Of a DNA stretch of 36,518 nucleotides, positions 6,604 through 14,285 are shown one piece after another. This DNA comes from Mycobacterium sp. 1245805.9 (GTDB lineage: Bacteria > Actinomycetota > Actinomycetes > Mycobacteriales > Mycobacteriaceae). Position 1 is the first letter of the stretch, and each line of letters opens with the position of its first letter. A program made the position numbers and the translations under genes. The stretch lies in NCBI RefSeq assembly GCF_001672915.1, contig NZ_LZKR01000055.1, positions 1-36,518 on the forward strand, written 5' to 3'. The notes beneath the pieces were generated by a model. That model did no database searches. It had not been told where the DNA came from and saw only the letters and a program-made list of their open reading frames with translations.

Positions 6604-8579
6604 GGTGAATCTCCTTCTGCTTCGGGCGCTTCCACTCTTGCCAGGACGGCGCCCACTTCGACTTGCTGACCGGTTTCGACGTGGAGCTCGGCCAGCACGC
6701 CGTCCGACGGCGCGGTGATGGTGTGCTCCATCTTCATCGCCTCCAGCCAGATCAGTGGTTGGCCGGCTGCGACGGTGTCGCCGACGGCGGCGCCTACCCG
6801 GATGACGTTGCCGGGCATGGGCGCCACCAGGGAACCCTTTTCGACGGCCGAGCCCGGCTCCGGGAAGCGCGGCAACGCGACCAGGCGGACGGGCCCGCGT
6901 GCCGAGTCGACGTACACCTCGTCCCCGTACCGCCGCACCGCGAAGGTGAGCTCCACCCCGTCGTCGGCGAGGATCACCCGATCCGCCGCGGCGGAAATCA
7001 GCCGAACGGTCGGGTGGTCGGGCAGCGTCAATCCGGTTCTGGTGAACCGGTATTGGACGTGGTGCTCGGCGTCGCCGTCGTCGCGGTAGGTCTTGACCTG
7101 GTAACCGGAAGCCAGGTTGCGCCAGCCGCTGGGCAGCGAGCCGAGGATCCCAGCGGTGGCGCGGTTGTGCGCGGCGTCGGCGAGGGCGGCGGCGACGGCG
7201 GACAACCGGATGACCGCGCCGCCGGCCAGCGGCGCGGACAGTTCCGCCAGGCCGTGCGTGTCGAAAAATGCGGTGTCGGTGGCGCCGTCGAGGAACGCCG
7301 GGTGGCGCAGGACGTTCACCAGCAGTTCTCGGTTGGTGCGCACGCCGTGCAGGCGGGCCCGGGCCAGCGCGTCGGCGAGCAGCAGCGCGGACTGACGCCG
7401 CGTCGGGGCGTAGGAGATGACCTTGGCGAGCATCGGGTCGTAGTGGATCGACACCACCGACCCGTCGACGATCCCCGAGTCCAGCCGGATCCCGGTCCGT
7501 TGCCCCAGCGAGCCGAACTCGGCCCGGACGCCCGGCACGTCGATCGCGTGCACCGGTCCGGCCTGCGGCTGCCAGCCGTGCGCGGGGTCCTCGGCGTAGA
7601 GCCGGGCCTCGATCGAATGCCCCTGGGCCGCAGGGGGTTCGGCGGGCAGCCGACCCCCGGCGGCGACGTCCAGCTGCAGCTCGACCAGGTCGCACCCGGT
7701 GGTCTCCTCGGTGACCGGGTGCTCGACCTGCAGCCGGGTGTTCATCTCGAGGAAGTAGAACTCGCCGTCATCATCGGCGAGGAACTCGACCGTCCCGGCG
7801 CCGGTGTAGCCGATCGCGCCGGCGGCAAGCCGGGCCGCGTCGAACAGCTTGGCGCGCATGCCCGGGGTGCGCTCCACCAACGGCGAGGGGGCCTCCTCGA
7901 TGATCTTCTGGTGGCGGCGCTGAATCGAGCATTCCCGTTCCCCGACCGCCCACACGGTGCCGTGGGTGTCGGCGAGGACCTGGACCTCGACGTGGTGGCC
8001 GGTCGGCAGGTAGCGCTCGCAGAACACGGTCGGGTCGCCGAACGCCGACTGCGCCTCGCGCCGGGCCGCCGCGACTTCCCCTGCCAGCGCGGACAATTCG
8101 CGCACCACCCGCATGCCGCGTCCGCCGCCGCCCGCCGACGCCTTGACCAGCACCGGCAGCTGAGCGTCGGTGACCGTGTCGGGGTCCAGCTCCTCGAGCA
8201 CCGGAACGCCAGCGGCGGCCATCAGCTTCTTGGACTCGATCTTGGAGCCCATCGCGCGGACCGCGTCCACCGGCGGACCGACCCACGTCAGGCCCGCGCC
8301 CTGCACTGCGGCGGCGAATTCGGCGTTCTCCGAGAGGAATCCGTAGCCGGGGTGGACCGCGTCGGCGCCGGCGGCGCGGGCCGCGGCGACGATCGCCTCG
8401 GCGTTCAGGTAGTCGTTGGTGTTGGGCAGCCGCACCCGGGCGTCGGCCTCGGCGACGTGCGGCGAGGCGGCGTCGGGCTCGGTGTAGACGGCGACGGTGC
8501 CCAGACCCAGCCGGCGGCAGGTGGCGAACACCCGTCGGGCGATCTCGCCCCGGTTGGCGACCAGCACTCGAGTGACCAT
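6600..8579 (-). CDS. accA2: Biotin-dependent acyl-CoA carboxylase alpha subunit AccA2
   Basis: This 659-residue protein joins biotin carboxylase and biotin carboxyl carrier domains. It carries the N-terminal RVLVANRGEIARRVF motif, the ATP-grasp glycine loop ASAGGGGRGMRVV, the MNTRLQVEHPVTE catalytic stretch, and a C-terminal biotinyl domain with EAMKM, whose Lys616 would carry biotin. It carboxylates biotin with bicarbonate and ATP and passes the carboxyl group to the AccD2 subunit encoded just upstream. The ATG at 8579 lies 5 bp after the accD2 stop. An upstream extension of the frame overlaps accD2 and is not credible. The substrate is not established; the surrounding genes suggest a branched unsaturated acyl-CoA such as methylcrotonyl- or geranyl-like CoA. 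Confidence 0.92.
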   Translation of the reverse strand: MVTRVLVANRGEIARRVFATCRRLGLGTVAVYTEPDAASPHVAEADARVRLPNTNDYLNAEAIVAAARAAGADAVHPGYGFLSENAEFAAAVQGAGLTWVGPPVDAVRAMGSKIESKKLMAAAGVPVLEELDPDTVTDAQLPVLVKASAGGGGRGMRVVRELSALAGEVAAARREAQSAFGDPTVFCERYLPTGHHVEVQVLADTHGTVWAVGERECSIQRRHQKIIEEAPSPLVERTPGMRAKLFDAARLAAGAIGYTGAGTVEFLADDDGEFYFLEMNTRLQVEHPVTEETTGCDLVELQLDVAAGGRLPAEPPAAQGHSIEARLYAEDPAHGWQPQAGPVHAIDVPGVRAEFGSLGQRTGIRLDSGIVDGSVVSIHYDPMLAKVISYAPTRRQSALLLADALARARLHGVRTNRELLVNVLRHPAFLDGATDTAFFDTHGLAELSAPLAGGAVIRLSAVAAALADAAHNRATAGILGSLPSGWRNLASGYQVKTYRDDGDAEHHVQYRFTRTGLTLPDHPTVRLISAAADRVILADDGVELTFAVRRYGDEVYVDSARGPVRLVALPRFPEPGSAVEKGSLVAPMPGNVIRVGAAVGDTVAAGQPLIWLEAMKMEHTITAPSDGVLAELHVETGQQVEVGAVLARVEAPEAEGDSP

Positions 8580-8584
8580 GGGGC

Positions 8585-10180
8585 TCACATCCGGAAGACG
8601 CCAAAGTTCGACGTCCCCTTGATCGGGCCATTGGCGATGGCGGACAAACACATTCCCAGCACGGTGCGGGTGTCGCGGGGGTCGATCACGCCGTCGTCGT
8701 AGAGCATGCCGGACAGCACCAGCGGCAGCGACTCAGCTTCGATTTGCCCCTCGACGGCGGCCCGCATCGCGGCGTCGGCTTCCTCGTCGACCTGCTGCCC
8801 GCGGGCTTCGGCGGCGGCCCGGGCCACGATCGACAGGACGCCGGCGAGTTGGGCGCCGCCCATCACCGCGGATTTGGCGCTGGGCCAGGCGAACAGGAAT
8901 CGAGGGTCGTACGCGCGGCCGCACATGCCGTAGTGGCCCGCGCCGTACGACGCCCCGATGATCAGCGAGATGTGCGGCACGGTTGAGTTGGACACGGCGT
9001 TGATCATCATCGAGCCGTGCTTGATCATCCCACCCTCTTCGTAGTCCTTGCCCACCATGTAGCCGGTGGTGTTGTGCAGGAACAACAATGGCGTGTCCGA
9101 GCGGTTGGCCAGCTGGATGAACTGGGTGGCCTTCTGGGACTCCTCGCTGAACAGCACCCCGCGCGCGTTGGCCAAGATCCCGAGCGGGTAGCCGTGCAGC
9201 CGGGCCCAGCCGGTCACCAGCGACGACCCGTACATCGGCTTGAACTCGTCGAACTCCGAACCGTCGACGATGCGGGCGATCACCTCGCGCGGGTCGAATG
9301 GGATCCGCAGATCGGCGGGCACGACGCCGATCAGTTCCTCGGCGTCGAAGAGTGGCTCGGTGATCGGCCCGGGCTCGGGCCCCTGCTTGACCCAGTTCAG
9401 CCGCGACACGATGCGTCGCCCGATCCGGATCGCGTCCAGCTCGTCGACGGCGAAGTAGTCCGCCAACCCCGAAGTGCGGGCGTGCATTTCGGCGCCGCCG
9501 AGCGACTCGTCGTCGGACTCTTCCCCGGTGGCCATCTTGACCAGCGGGGGACCGGCGAGGAACACCTTCGAGCGTTCCTTGATCATCACCACGTGGTCGG
9601 ACATGCCGGGGATGTAGGCCCCGCCCGCGGTGGAGTTGCCGAACACCAGCGCGATGGTCGGGATCCCGGCCGCCGAGAGCCGGGTCAGGTCCCTGAACAT
9701 CTGCCCGCCGGGGATGAAGATCTCTTTCTGGGTGGGCAGGTCCGCCCCGCCGGACTCCACCAGCGAAATCACCGGCAGCCGGTTCTGGAAGGCGATCTGG
9801 TTGGCGCGCAGAATCTTTCGCAGCGTCCACGGGTTGCTGGTGCCGCCCTTGACCGTCGGATCGTTGGCGACGATCAGGCATTCCACACCCGACACCACGC
9901 CGATGCCGGTGACCGTGCTGGCGCCGATCTGGAAGGCACTGCCGTACGCGGCCAGCGGGCTGAGCTCCAGGAACGGGGAGTCCGGGTCGACGAGCAGCTC
10001 GATGCGCTCCCGGGCGGTCAGCTTGCCGCGGGCGTGGTGACGCTCGACGTACTTGGGGCCGCCGCCGGCCAGCGCCTTGGCCAGCTCGGCGTCGATCTCC
10101 TCGAGTCGTGACGTGGCCGTCGACGCGGCGTCGAGGTAGGCGGCCGACGCGGGATCGAGGGTGGAGGTCAGCACCGTCAC
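8585..10180 (-). CDS. accD2: Acyl-CoA carboxylase beta (carboxyltransferase) subunit AccD2
   Basis: This 531-residue carboxyltransferase has the two-lobed crotonase-like fold. The N-half holds VSGVECLIVANDPTVKGG and GNSTAGGAYIPGMSD. The C-half holds GASYGAGHYGMCGRAYDPR and AWPSAKSAVMGGAQ, which form the biotin and acyl-CoA pockets. GAGHYGMCGRAYDP is the form seen in methylcrotonyl/geranyl-CoA carboxylase beta subunits rather than in propionyl-CoA carboxylases. The start is GTG at 10180, overlapping the fadE13 stop by four bases (GTGA). The length matches the 529 residues remembered for Rv0974c. With AccA2 it should make one holoenzyme, and the adjacent order supports equal production. Confidence 0.92.
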   Translation of the reverse strand: MTVLTSTLDPASAAYLDAASTATSRLEEIDAELAKALAGGGPKYVERHHARGKLTARERIELLVDPDSPFLELSPLAAYGSAFQIGASTVTGIGVVSGVECLIVANDPTVKGGTSNPWTLRKILRANQIAFQNRLPVISLVESGGADLPTQKEIFIPGGQMFRDLTRLSAAGIPTIALVFGNSTAGGAYIPGMSDHVVMIKERSKVFLAGPPLVKMATGEESDDESLGGAEMHARTSGLADYFAVDELDAIRIGRRIVSRLNWVKQGPEPGPITEPLFDAEELIGVVPADLRIPFDPREVIARIVDGSEFDEFKPMYGSSLVTGWARLHGYPLGILANARGVLFSEESQKATQFIQLANRSDTPLLFLHNTTGYMVGKDYEEGGMIKHGSMMINAVSNSTVPHISLIIGASYGAGHYGMCGRAYDPRFLFAWPSAKSAVMGGAQLAGVLSIVARAAAEARGQQVDEEADAAMRAAVEGQIEAESLPLVLSGMLYDDGVIDPRDTRTVLGMCLSAIANGPIKGTSNFGVFRM

Positions 10181-11325
10181 GATTGGTACCCCAGTGTCTT
10201 GGCGGCAAGCGCGGTCAGGATTTCGGTGGTTCCGCCGCCGATGCCCAGGATCCGCATGTCCCGGTATTGGCGCTCGACTTCGGATTCGGCCATGTAGCCC
10301 ATGCCGCCGAACAGCTGCACGGCCTGGTTGGCGACCCATTCGCCAGCCTCGACGGCGGTGTTCTTGGCGAAGCACACCGGCGCGATCAGGTTGGTCTCAC
10401 CGGCGAGCTGGCGCTCGACCACGTTGCGCGCATACACCCGCGCGACGTCGATGCGGCGCGCCATCTCGGCCAGCGTGTTCTGCACCGACTGCCGCGAGAT
10501 CAGCGGCCGGCCGAACGTCTCGCGGTCGCGGCACCAGGCCACCGTGATGTCCAGGCACCGCTGCGCGCTCGAATAGGCCTGCGCGGCAAGGCCGATCCGC
10601 TCGGACACGAACGCCTGGGCGATCTGGGCGAATCCGCTGTTCGGGGCGCCGACCAGGTTGGCCGCCGGCACCCGCACGTCGGTATACGACAGCTCGGCGG
10701 TGTCGGAGGACCGCCAGCCCATCTTGTCCAGCTTGCGAGTCACCTCGAAGCCGGGCGTTCCCTTCTCCACCACCAGCAGCGAAACCCCCGCGGCGCCAGG
10801 GCCTCCGGTGCGCACCGCGGTCACGACGTAGTCGGCGCGAACCCCGGAGGTGATGTAGGTCTTCGCCCCGTTGACGACGTAATGGTCACCGTCGCGCACG
10901 GCGCTGGTCCGCAGGTGTCCGACGTCCGAACCGCCGCCGGGCTCGGTGATGGCCAGCGAACCGATCTTCTCGCCGGCCAACGTGGGCCGGACGAACTCGT
11001 CGATCTGGCGCCGATCACCCGACGCGATCATGTGCGGCACCGCGATGCCCGAGGTGAACAGCGACGCGAAGACGCCGCCGGGGGCACCGGCCTGGTGCAC
11101 TTCCTCGCAGATGACCACCGCGTCGGCGCCGTCGCCGCCACCGCCGCCGACCGATTCGGGAAAGCTCGCGCCCAGCAGCCCGGCCGCCCCGGCCCGGCGG
11201 TGCAGGTCACGCGGCAGCTCGCCGGTGCGCTCCCACTCGTCGGCGTGCGGCAGGATCTCGCGTTCGGTGAAGGAGCGCACCGTCTTTCGCAGCTGTTCGC
11301 GCTCGGGGGTGGTCCAGATACTCAT
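10177..11325 (-). CDS. fadE13: Acyl-CoA dehydrogenase FadE13
   Basis: This 382-residue FAD-dependent dehydrogenase shows SLAITEPGGGSDVGHLRT and the C-terminal LFGGMGYMAESEVERQYRD. Where medium-chain enzymes have IYEGTSEI it has IGGGTTEI, losing that catalytic glutamate. Glu242 in VSERIGLAA is in the isovaleryl/citronellyl-type position. With FadE12 this makes two dehydrogenases of similar type in one operon. The ATG at 11325 overlaps the stop of the DUF1446 gene (ATGA). I infer action on a methyl-branched acyl-CoA ahead of the AccA2/AccD2 carboxylation step. Confidence 0.9.
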   Translation of the reverse strand: MSIWTTPEREQLRKTVRSFTEREILPHADEWERTGELPRDLHRRAGAAGLLGASFPESVGGGGGDGADAVVICEEVHQAGAPGGVFASLFTSGIAVPHMIASGDRRQIDEFVRPTLAGEKIGSLAITEPGGGSDVGHLRTSAVRDGDHYVVNGAKTYITSGVRADYVVTAVRTGGPGAAGVSLLVVEKGTPGFEVTRKLDKMGWRSSDTAELSYTDVRVPAANLVGAPNSGFAQIAQAFVSERIGLAAQAYSSAQRCLDITVAWCRDRETFGRPLISRQSVQNTLAEMARRIDVARVYARNVVERQLAGETNLIAPVCFAKNTAVEAGEWVANQAVQLFGGMGYMAESEVERQYRDMRILGIGGGTTEILTALAAKTLGYQS

Positions 11326-13034
11326 AGCAGGCGCTCCGGGATGTCGAGGTAGCGGCCGCGCAGCCATTCGCCCAGCCCCTTGGCCTGCGGATCGAATCGC
11401 GCGTTGTAGGCGACACCCTGGCCGAGGATGCCGTCGATGACGAAGTTCACCGCGCGCAGGTTCGGCAGCACGTGTCGGGTGACGTCGAAGTCGGCCGCCT
11501 CGGGCAGCAGCTCCTTGAGCTTCTCGACGGTCAGGGTGTTGGCCAGCCAACGCCATTGGTCGTCGGTGCGCACCCAGACGCCGACGTTGGCCGAGCCGCC
11601 CTTGTCGCCGCTGCGGGCCCCCGCGATGCGGCCCAGCGGCGCCCGGCGGACCGGGCCGGCCGGCAGCGGCTCCGGCAACGACGGGGGATCGGCGGGTGCC
11701 AGCTCCAAAGTATCTGTGGCGCAAGGAATGTCGACGCGGGTGCCGTCGGCGTGCACCGCGATGTGGCCGACCTCCTTGGCGTCGACGTAGCCCGGCGTGA
11801 ACACGCCGTACACCTGACCGTCGCCCGGCGGGGCCGTCACGTGAAAGCCGGGGTAGCTGGCCAGGGCAAGTTCCACTGCGGCGGAGGAGAACTGGCGCCC
11901 CACGTTGGCGGGGTCGGGGTCGCGGACCACGCAGTGCAGCAGGGCGCTGGCGGCCTCCTCGGTGTCGGCGTCGGGTTGGTCGGTGCGGGCGAGGGTCCAC
12001 TGGAGTTCCGCGGGCTTGACCGTCAATGCGGCCTCGAGCTGCCGGCGCATCAGCTCGGCCTTGGCCTCGATGTCCAGGCCGGTCAGCACGAACGTCATGG
12101 CGTTGCGGAACCCGCCGATGCTGTTCAGCGAGACCTTCAGCGTGGGCGGCGGCGGCTCGCCGCGCACGCCGCTTATCCGCACCCGGTCCGGGCCGTCCGC
12201 GGTCAGCTCGACGGTGTCCATCCGGGCGGTGACATCGGGGTTGGCGTAGCGGGCGCCGGTGATCTCGTAAAGCAACTGTGCGGTGACGGTGTCGACGCTG
12301 ACCAGGCCGCCGGTGCCGGGATGCTTGGTGATGACCGAGGAGCCGTCGGTGTGCACCTCGGCGAGCGGGAAGCCGGCGTGGGTCAGGTCGGCGATCTCGG
12401 TGAAGAAGGAGTAGTTGCCGCCGGTGGCCTGGACGCCGCATTCGATGACGTGGCCGGCGACCACCGCGCCCGCGAGTCGGTCGTAGTCGGTGGGGCGCCA
12501 CCCGAAGTGCGCCGCCGCCGCCCCGACGATGACCGAGGCGTCGGTGACGCGTCCGGTGACGACGACGTCGGCGCCGTCGTTCAGGCAGTCGACGATCCCC
12601 CACGCGCCGAGGTAGGCGTTGGCGGTCAGCGGCGCGCCCAGCCCCAGCTCCGCCGCCCGGGCCAACAGGTCGTCGCCCTCCACGTGCGCGATGCGGGCCG
12701 GGACGCCCAGCCGCTCGGCGAGCGCGCGGATCGCGTCGGCCAGCCCGGCGGGGTTGAGGCCGCCGGCGTTGGCGACGATGCGCACCCCGCGGTCGTGGGC
12801 CTCGCCCAGGCAGTCCTCGAGCTGGGTCAGGAAGGTCTTGGCGTAGCCGCGCTCCGGGTGCTTCATCCGGTCGCGGCCCAGGATCAGCATGGTCAGTTCG
12901 GCCAGGTAGTCGCCGGTGAGGTAGTCCACCTCCCCGCCGGTGAGCATCTCGCGCATGGCCGAAAGCCGGTCGCCGTAGAAGCCCGAACAGTTCGCGATGC
13001 GGACAGCGCCGGAACCACCGGAACCAGAGGCCAT
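11322..13034 (-). CDS. DUF1446 / AtuA-family protein (Rv0976c-like), first gene of the operon
   Basis: This 570-residue protein belongs to the DUF1446 family, which includes AtuA of Pseudomonas acyclic-terpene utilization. Typical stretches are IANCSGFYGDRLSAM at the N terminus, VDYLTGDYLAELTM, and a C-terminal GARSGDKGGSANVGVW. The start at 13034 has GGAGG seven bases upstream. No catalytic activity is firmly known for the family. It heads a minus-strand operon with FadE13, AccD2, AccA2, FadE12 and EchA7, all joined by overlaps or a 5-bp gap. A palindrome with an adjacent AACC repeat lies in its promoter region. Confidence 0.88.
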   Translation of the reverse strand: MASGSGGSGAVRIANCSGFYGDRLSAMREMLTGGEVDYLTGDYLAELTMLILGRDRMKHPERGYAKTFLTQLEDCLGEAHDRGVRIVANAGGLNPAGLADAIRALAERLGVPARIAHVEGDDLLARAAELGLGAPLTANAYLGAWGIVDCLNDGADVVVTGRVTDASVIVGAAAAHFGWRPTDYDRLAGAVVAGHVIECGVQATGGNYSFFTEIADLTHAGFPLAEVHTDGSSVITKHPGTGGLVSVDTVTAQLLYEITGARYANPDVTARMDTVELTADGPDRVRISGVRGEPPPPTLKVSLNSIGGFRNAMTFVLTGLDIEAKAELMRRQLEAALTVKPAELQWTLARTDQPDADTEEAASALLHCVVRDPDPANVGRQFSSAAVELALASYPGFHVTAPPGDGQVYGVFTPGYVDAKEVGHIAVHADGTRVDIPCATDTLELAPADPPSLPEPLPAGPVRRAPLGRIAGARSGDKGGSANVGVWVRTDDQWRWLANTLTVEKLKELLPEAADFDVTRHVLPNLRAVNFVIDGILGQGVAYNARFDPQAKGLGEWLRGRYLDIPERLL

Positions 13035-13070
13035 GCGCGTCCTCCATTCGTGGGCATACCGGTGACCGCG

Positions 13071-13094
13071 AACCAACCAACCAACCGGTAGGTT
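13071..13094 (-). promoter_or_regulatory. Candidate TetR-type operator plus (AACC)4 in front of the Atu-like operon
   Basis: AACCAACCGGTAGGTT (13079-13094) is a 16-bp near-perfect palindrome centred on ACCGGT with a single mismatched pair. It is immediately joined to a run of four AACC units (13071-13086). It lies 37-60 bp upstream of the first gene of the catabolic operon, where a TetR-family repressor would bind. No regulator gene lies in the window. Confidence 0.5.
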
Positions 13095-13140
13095 AGCGGG
13101 TACCGCCGGTGCCGCGTCAAGGTGCCCGCCCGCCCCTCCT

Positions 13141-13204
13141 GCCGCGACACTTACCTGACGCACACGACACGCCGGCGCGGACGCACTGGCTTAAGTGTCG
13201 CGGC
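13141..13204. repeat. Inverted repeat with 13-bp perfect arms
   Basis: GCCGCGACACTTA (13141-13153) is repeated in reverse complement as TAAGTGTCGCGGC (13192-13204) with 38 bp between. It lies in the 311-bp gap between the DUF1446 operon and rpmF. It could be a dispersed palindromic unit, a terminator-like hairpin or the scar of a small element. Apart from it, the gap holds the operator and the rpmF promoter listed separately. Confidence 0.6.
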
Positions 13205-13230
13205 GGGCCGACCGTGCGGCGGGCGCCGTT

Positions 13231-13259
13231 TTGGCGACCAGCAGGCCACCGACTATCCT
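13231..13259 (+). promoter_or_regulatory. Candidate rpmF promoter
   Basis: TTGGCG (13231-13236) and TATCCT (13254-13259) are separated by 17 bp, a good housekeeping-sigma arrangement. This predicts a leader of about 80 nt before the rpmF ATG at 13346. Confidence 0.45.
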
Positions 13260-13345
13260 GATAGGCAATCGTCGCACGTTCGGCCCCACCGGCCACGCCC
13301 CGCGACAATGCCCCATCAAGCCCGAACGAGGAGTTAGGCCCGACC

Positions 13346-13519
13346 ATGGCCACACCCAAGCGCAGGATGTCGCGCGCGAATACCCGAAGCCGGCGCTCGC
13401 AGTGGAAGGCCACGAAGACCGAACTCGTCGGCGTGAACGTCGCAGGCCAGAAGCACAAGGTGCCCCGCCGGCTGCTCAAGGCGGCCCGCCTCGGTCTCAT
13501 CGATCTCGACAAGCGCTAA
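13346..13519 (+). CDS. rpmF: 50S ribosomal protein bL32
   Basis: This is a 57-residue, very basic ribosomal protein: [20 protein letters not shown] at the N terminus and a C terminus ending LGLIDLDKR. It binds the large ribosomal subunit. It contains no cysteine, so the zinc-ribbon form with CxxC pairs is absent and this is a zinc-independent type. The ATG follows AACGAGGAG at a distance of about 12 bases. The length and position equal those remembered for Rv0979A, just ahead of mprA. Confidence 0.92.
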   Translation: MATPKRRMSRANTRSRRSQWKATKTELVGVNVAGQKHKVPRRLLKAARLGLIDLDKR

Positions 13520-13541
13520 TCTCGGCAAATACCCGGCGCGC

Positions 13542-13559
13542 CTCTCAGCCCGCTCTCAG
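13542..13559 (+). promoter_or_regulatory. MprA box upstream of mprA
   Basis: CTCTCAG occurs at 13542-13548 and again at 13553-13559, an 11-bp spacing (one helical turn), ending 17 bp before the mprA GTG. The published MprA recognition site is a direct repeat of this type, so the site fits autoregulation of mprAB. Confidence 0.75.
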
Positions 13560-13576
13560 GCGCTAGGACGAAACTA

Positions 13577-14269
13577 GTGGCCGTGCGCATACTTGTCGTC
13601 GACGACGATCGCGCGGTGCGCGAGTCGCTGCGCAGGTCGCTTTCGTTTAATGGCTATTCGGTAGAGCTCGCCCACGACGGGGTCGAGGCTCTCGACATGA
13701 TCGCCAGCGATCGGCCCGACGCCCTCGTCCTGGATGTGATGATGCCGCGGCTGGACGGCCTCGAGGTGTGCCGTCAGCTCCGCAGCACGGGCGACGACCT
13801 GCCGATCCTGGTGCTCACCGCCCGCGATTCGGTTTCCGAGCGGGTCGCGGGCCTGGACGCCGGCGCCGACGATTACCTGCCGAAGCCGTTCGCGCTCGAA
13901 GAGCTGCTGGCCCGGATGCGGGCGCTGCTGCGGCGCACCAAGCCCGACGATGCCGCCGAGTCGGTGGCCATGACGTTCTCCGACCTGAGCCTGGACCCGG
14001 TGACCCGCGAGGTTACCCGCGGGCAGCGCTGCATCAGCCTGACCCGCACCGAGTTTGCGTTGCTGGAAATGTTGATCGCCAACCCGCGCCGGGTGCTCAC
14101 CCGCAGCCGCATCCTCGAGGAGGTCTGGGGATTCGACTTTCCCACCTCGGGCAACGCGTTGGAGGTGTATGTCGGCTACCTGCGCCGCAAAACCGAGGCC
14201 GACGGTGAGCCGCGCCTGATCCACACCGTCCGAGGGGTGGGATACGTCCTTCGGGAGACGCCACCGTGA
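13577..14269 (+). CDS. mprA: Envelope-stress response regulator MprA
   Basis: This is a 230-residue OmpR-family response regulator. The receiver domain (residues 1-115) has the acidic pocket VVDDD, the phospho-acceptor aspartate in LDVMMP (D53 by motif position) and the LPKPF lysine. The C-terminal winged-helix DNA-binding domain ends [11 protein letters not shown]. MprA with the kinase MprB responds to detergent and envelope stress and controls sigE, sigB and pepD in M. tuberculosis. The GTG start gives [12 protein letters not shown] direct-repeat MprA box lies just upstream, and the kinase gene follows 16 bp downstream. It is nearly identical to the M. tuberculosis protein as I remember it. 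Confidence 0.95.
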   Translation: MAVRILVVDDDRAVRESLRRSLSFNGYSVELAHDGVEALDMIASDRPDALVLDVMMPRLDGLEVCRQLRSTGDDLPILVLTARDSVSERVAGLDAGADDYLPKPFALEELLARMRALLRRTKPDDAAESVAMTFSDLSLDPVTREVTRGQRCISLTRTEFALLEMLIANPRRVLTRSRILEEVWGFDFPTSGNALEVYVGYLRRKTEADGEPRLIHTVRGVGYVLRETPP

Positions 14270-14285
14270 TGAGCCAGCGCCAACG

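Noticed and set aside
6604..7695. Extension of fadE12 upstream of the GTG at 6603
   Set aside because: Composition is Arg/Gly/Pro-rich shadow of accA2; the GTG has a good ribosome site and gives the family length.
6663..8702. Long plus-strand open frame opposite accA2
   Set aside because: Gly/Arg/Val/His-rich antisense shadow, no recognisable domain or ribosome site.
11326..13080. Extension of fadE13 upstream of 11325
   Set aside because: Shadow of the DUF1446 gene; the dehydrogenase starts at MSIWTTPERE.
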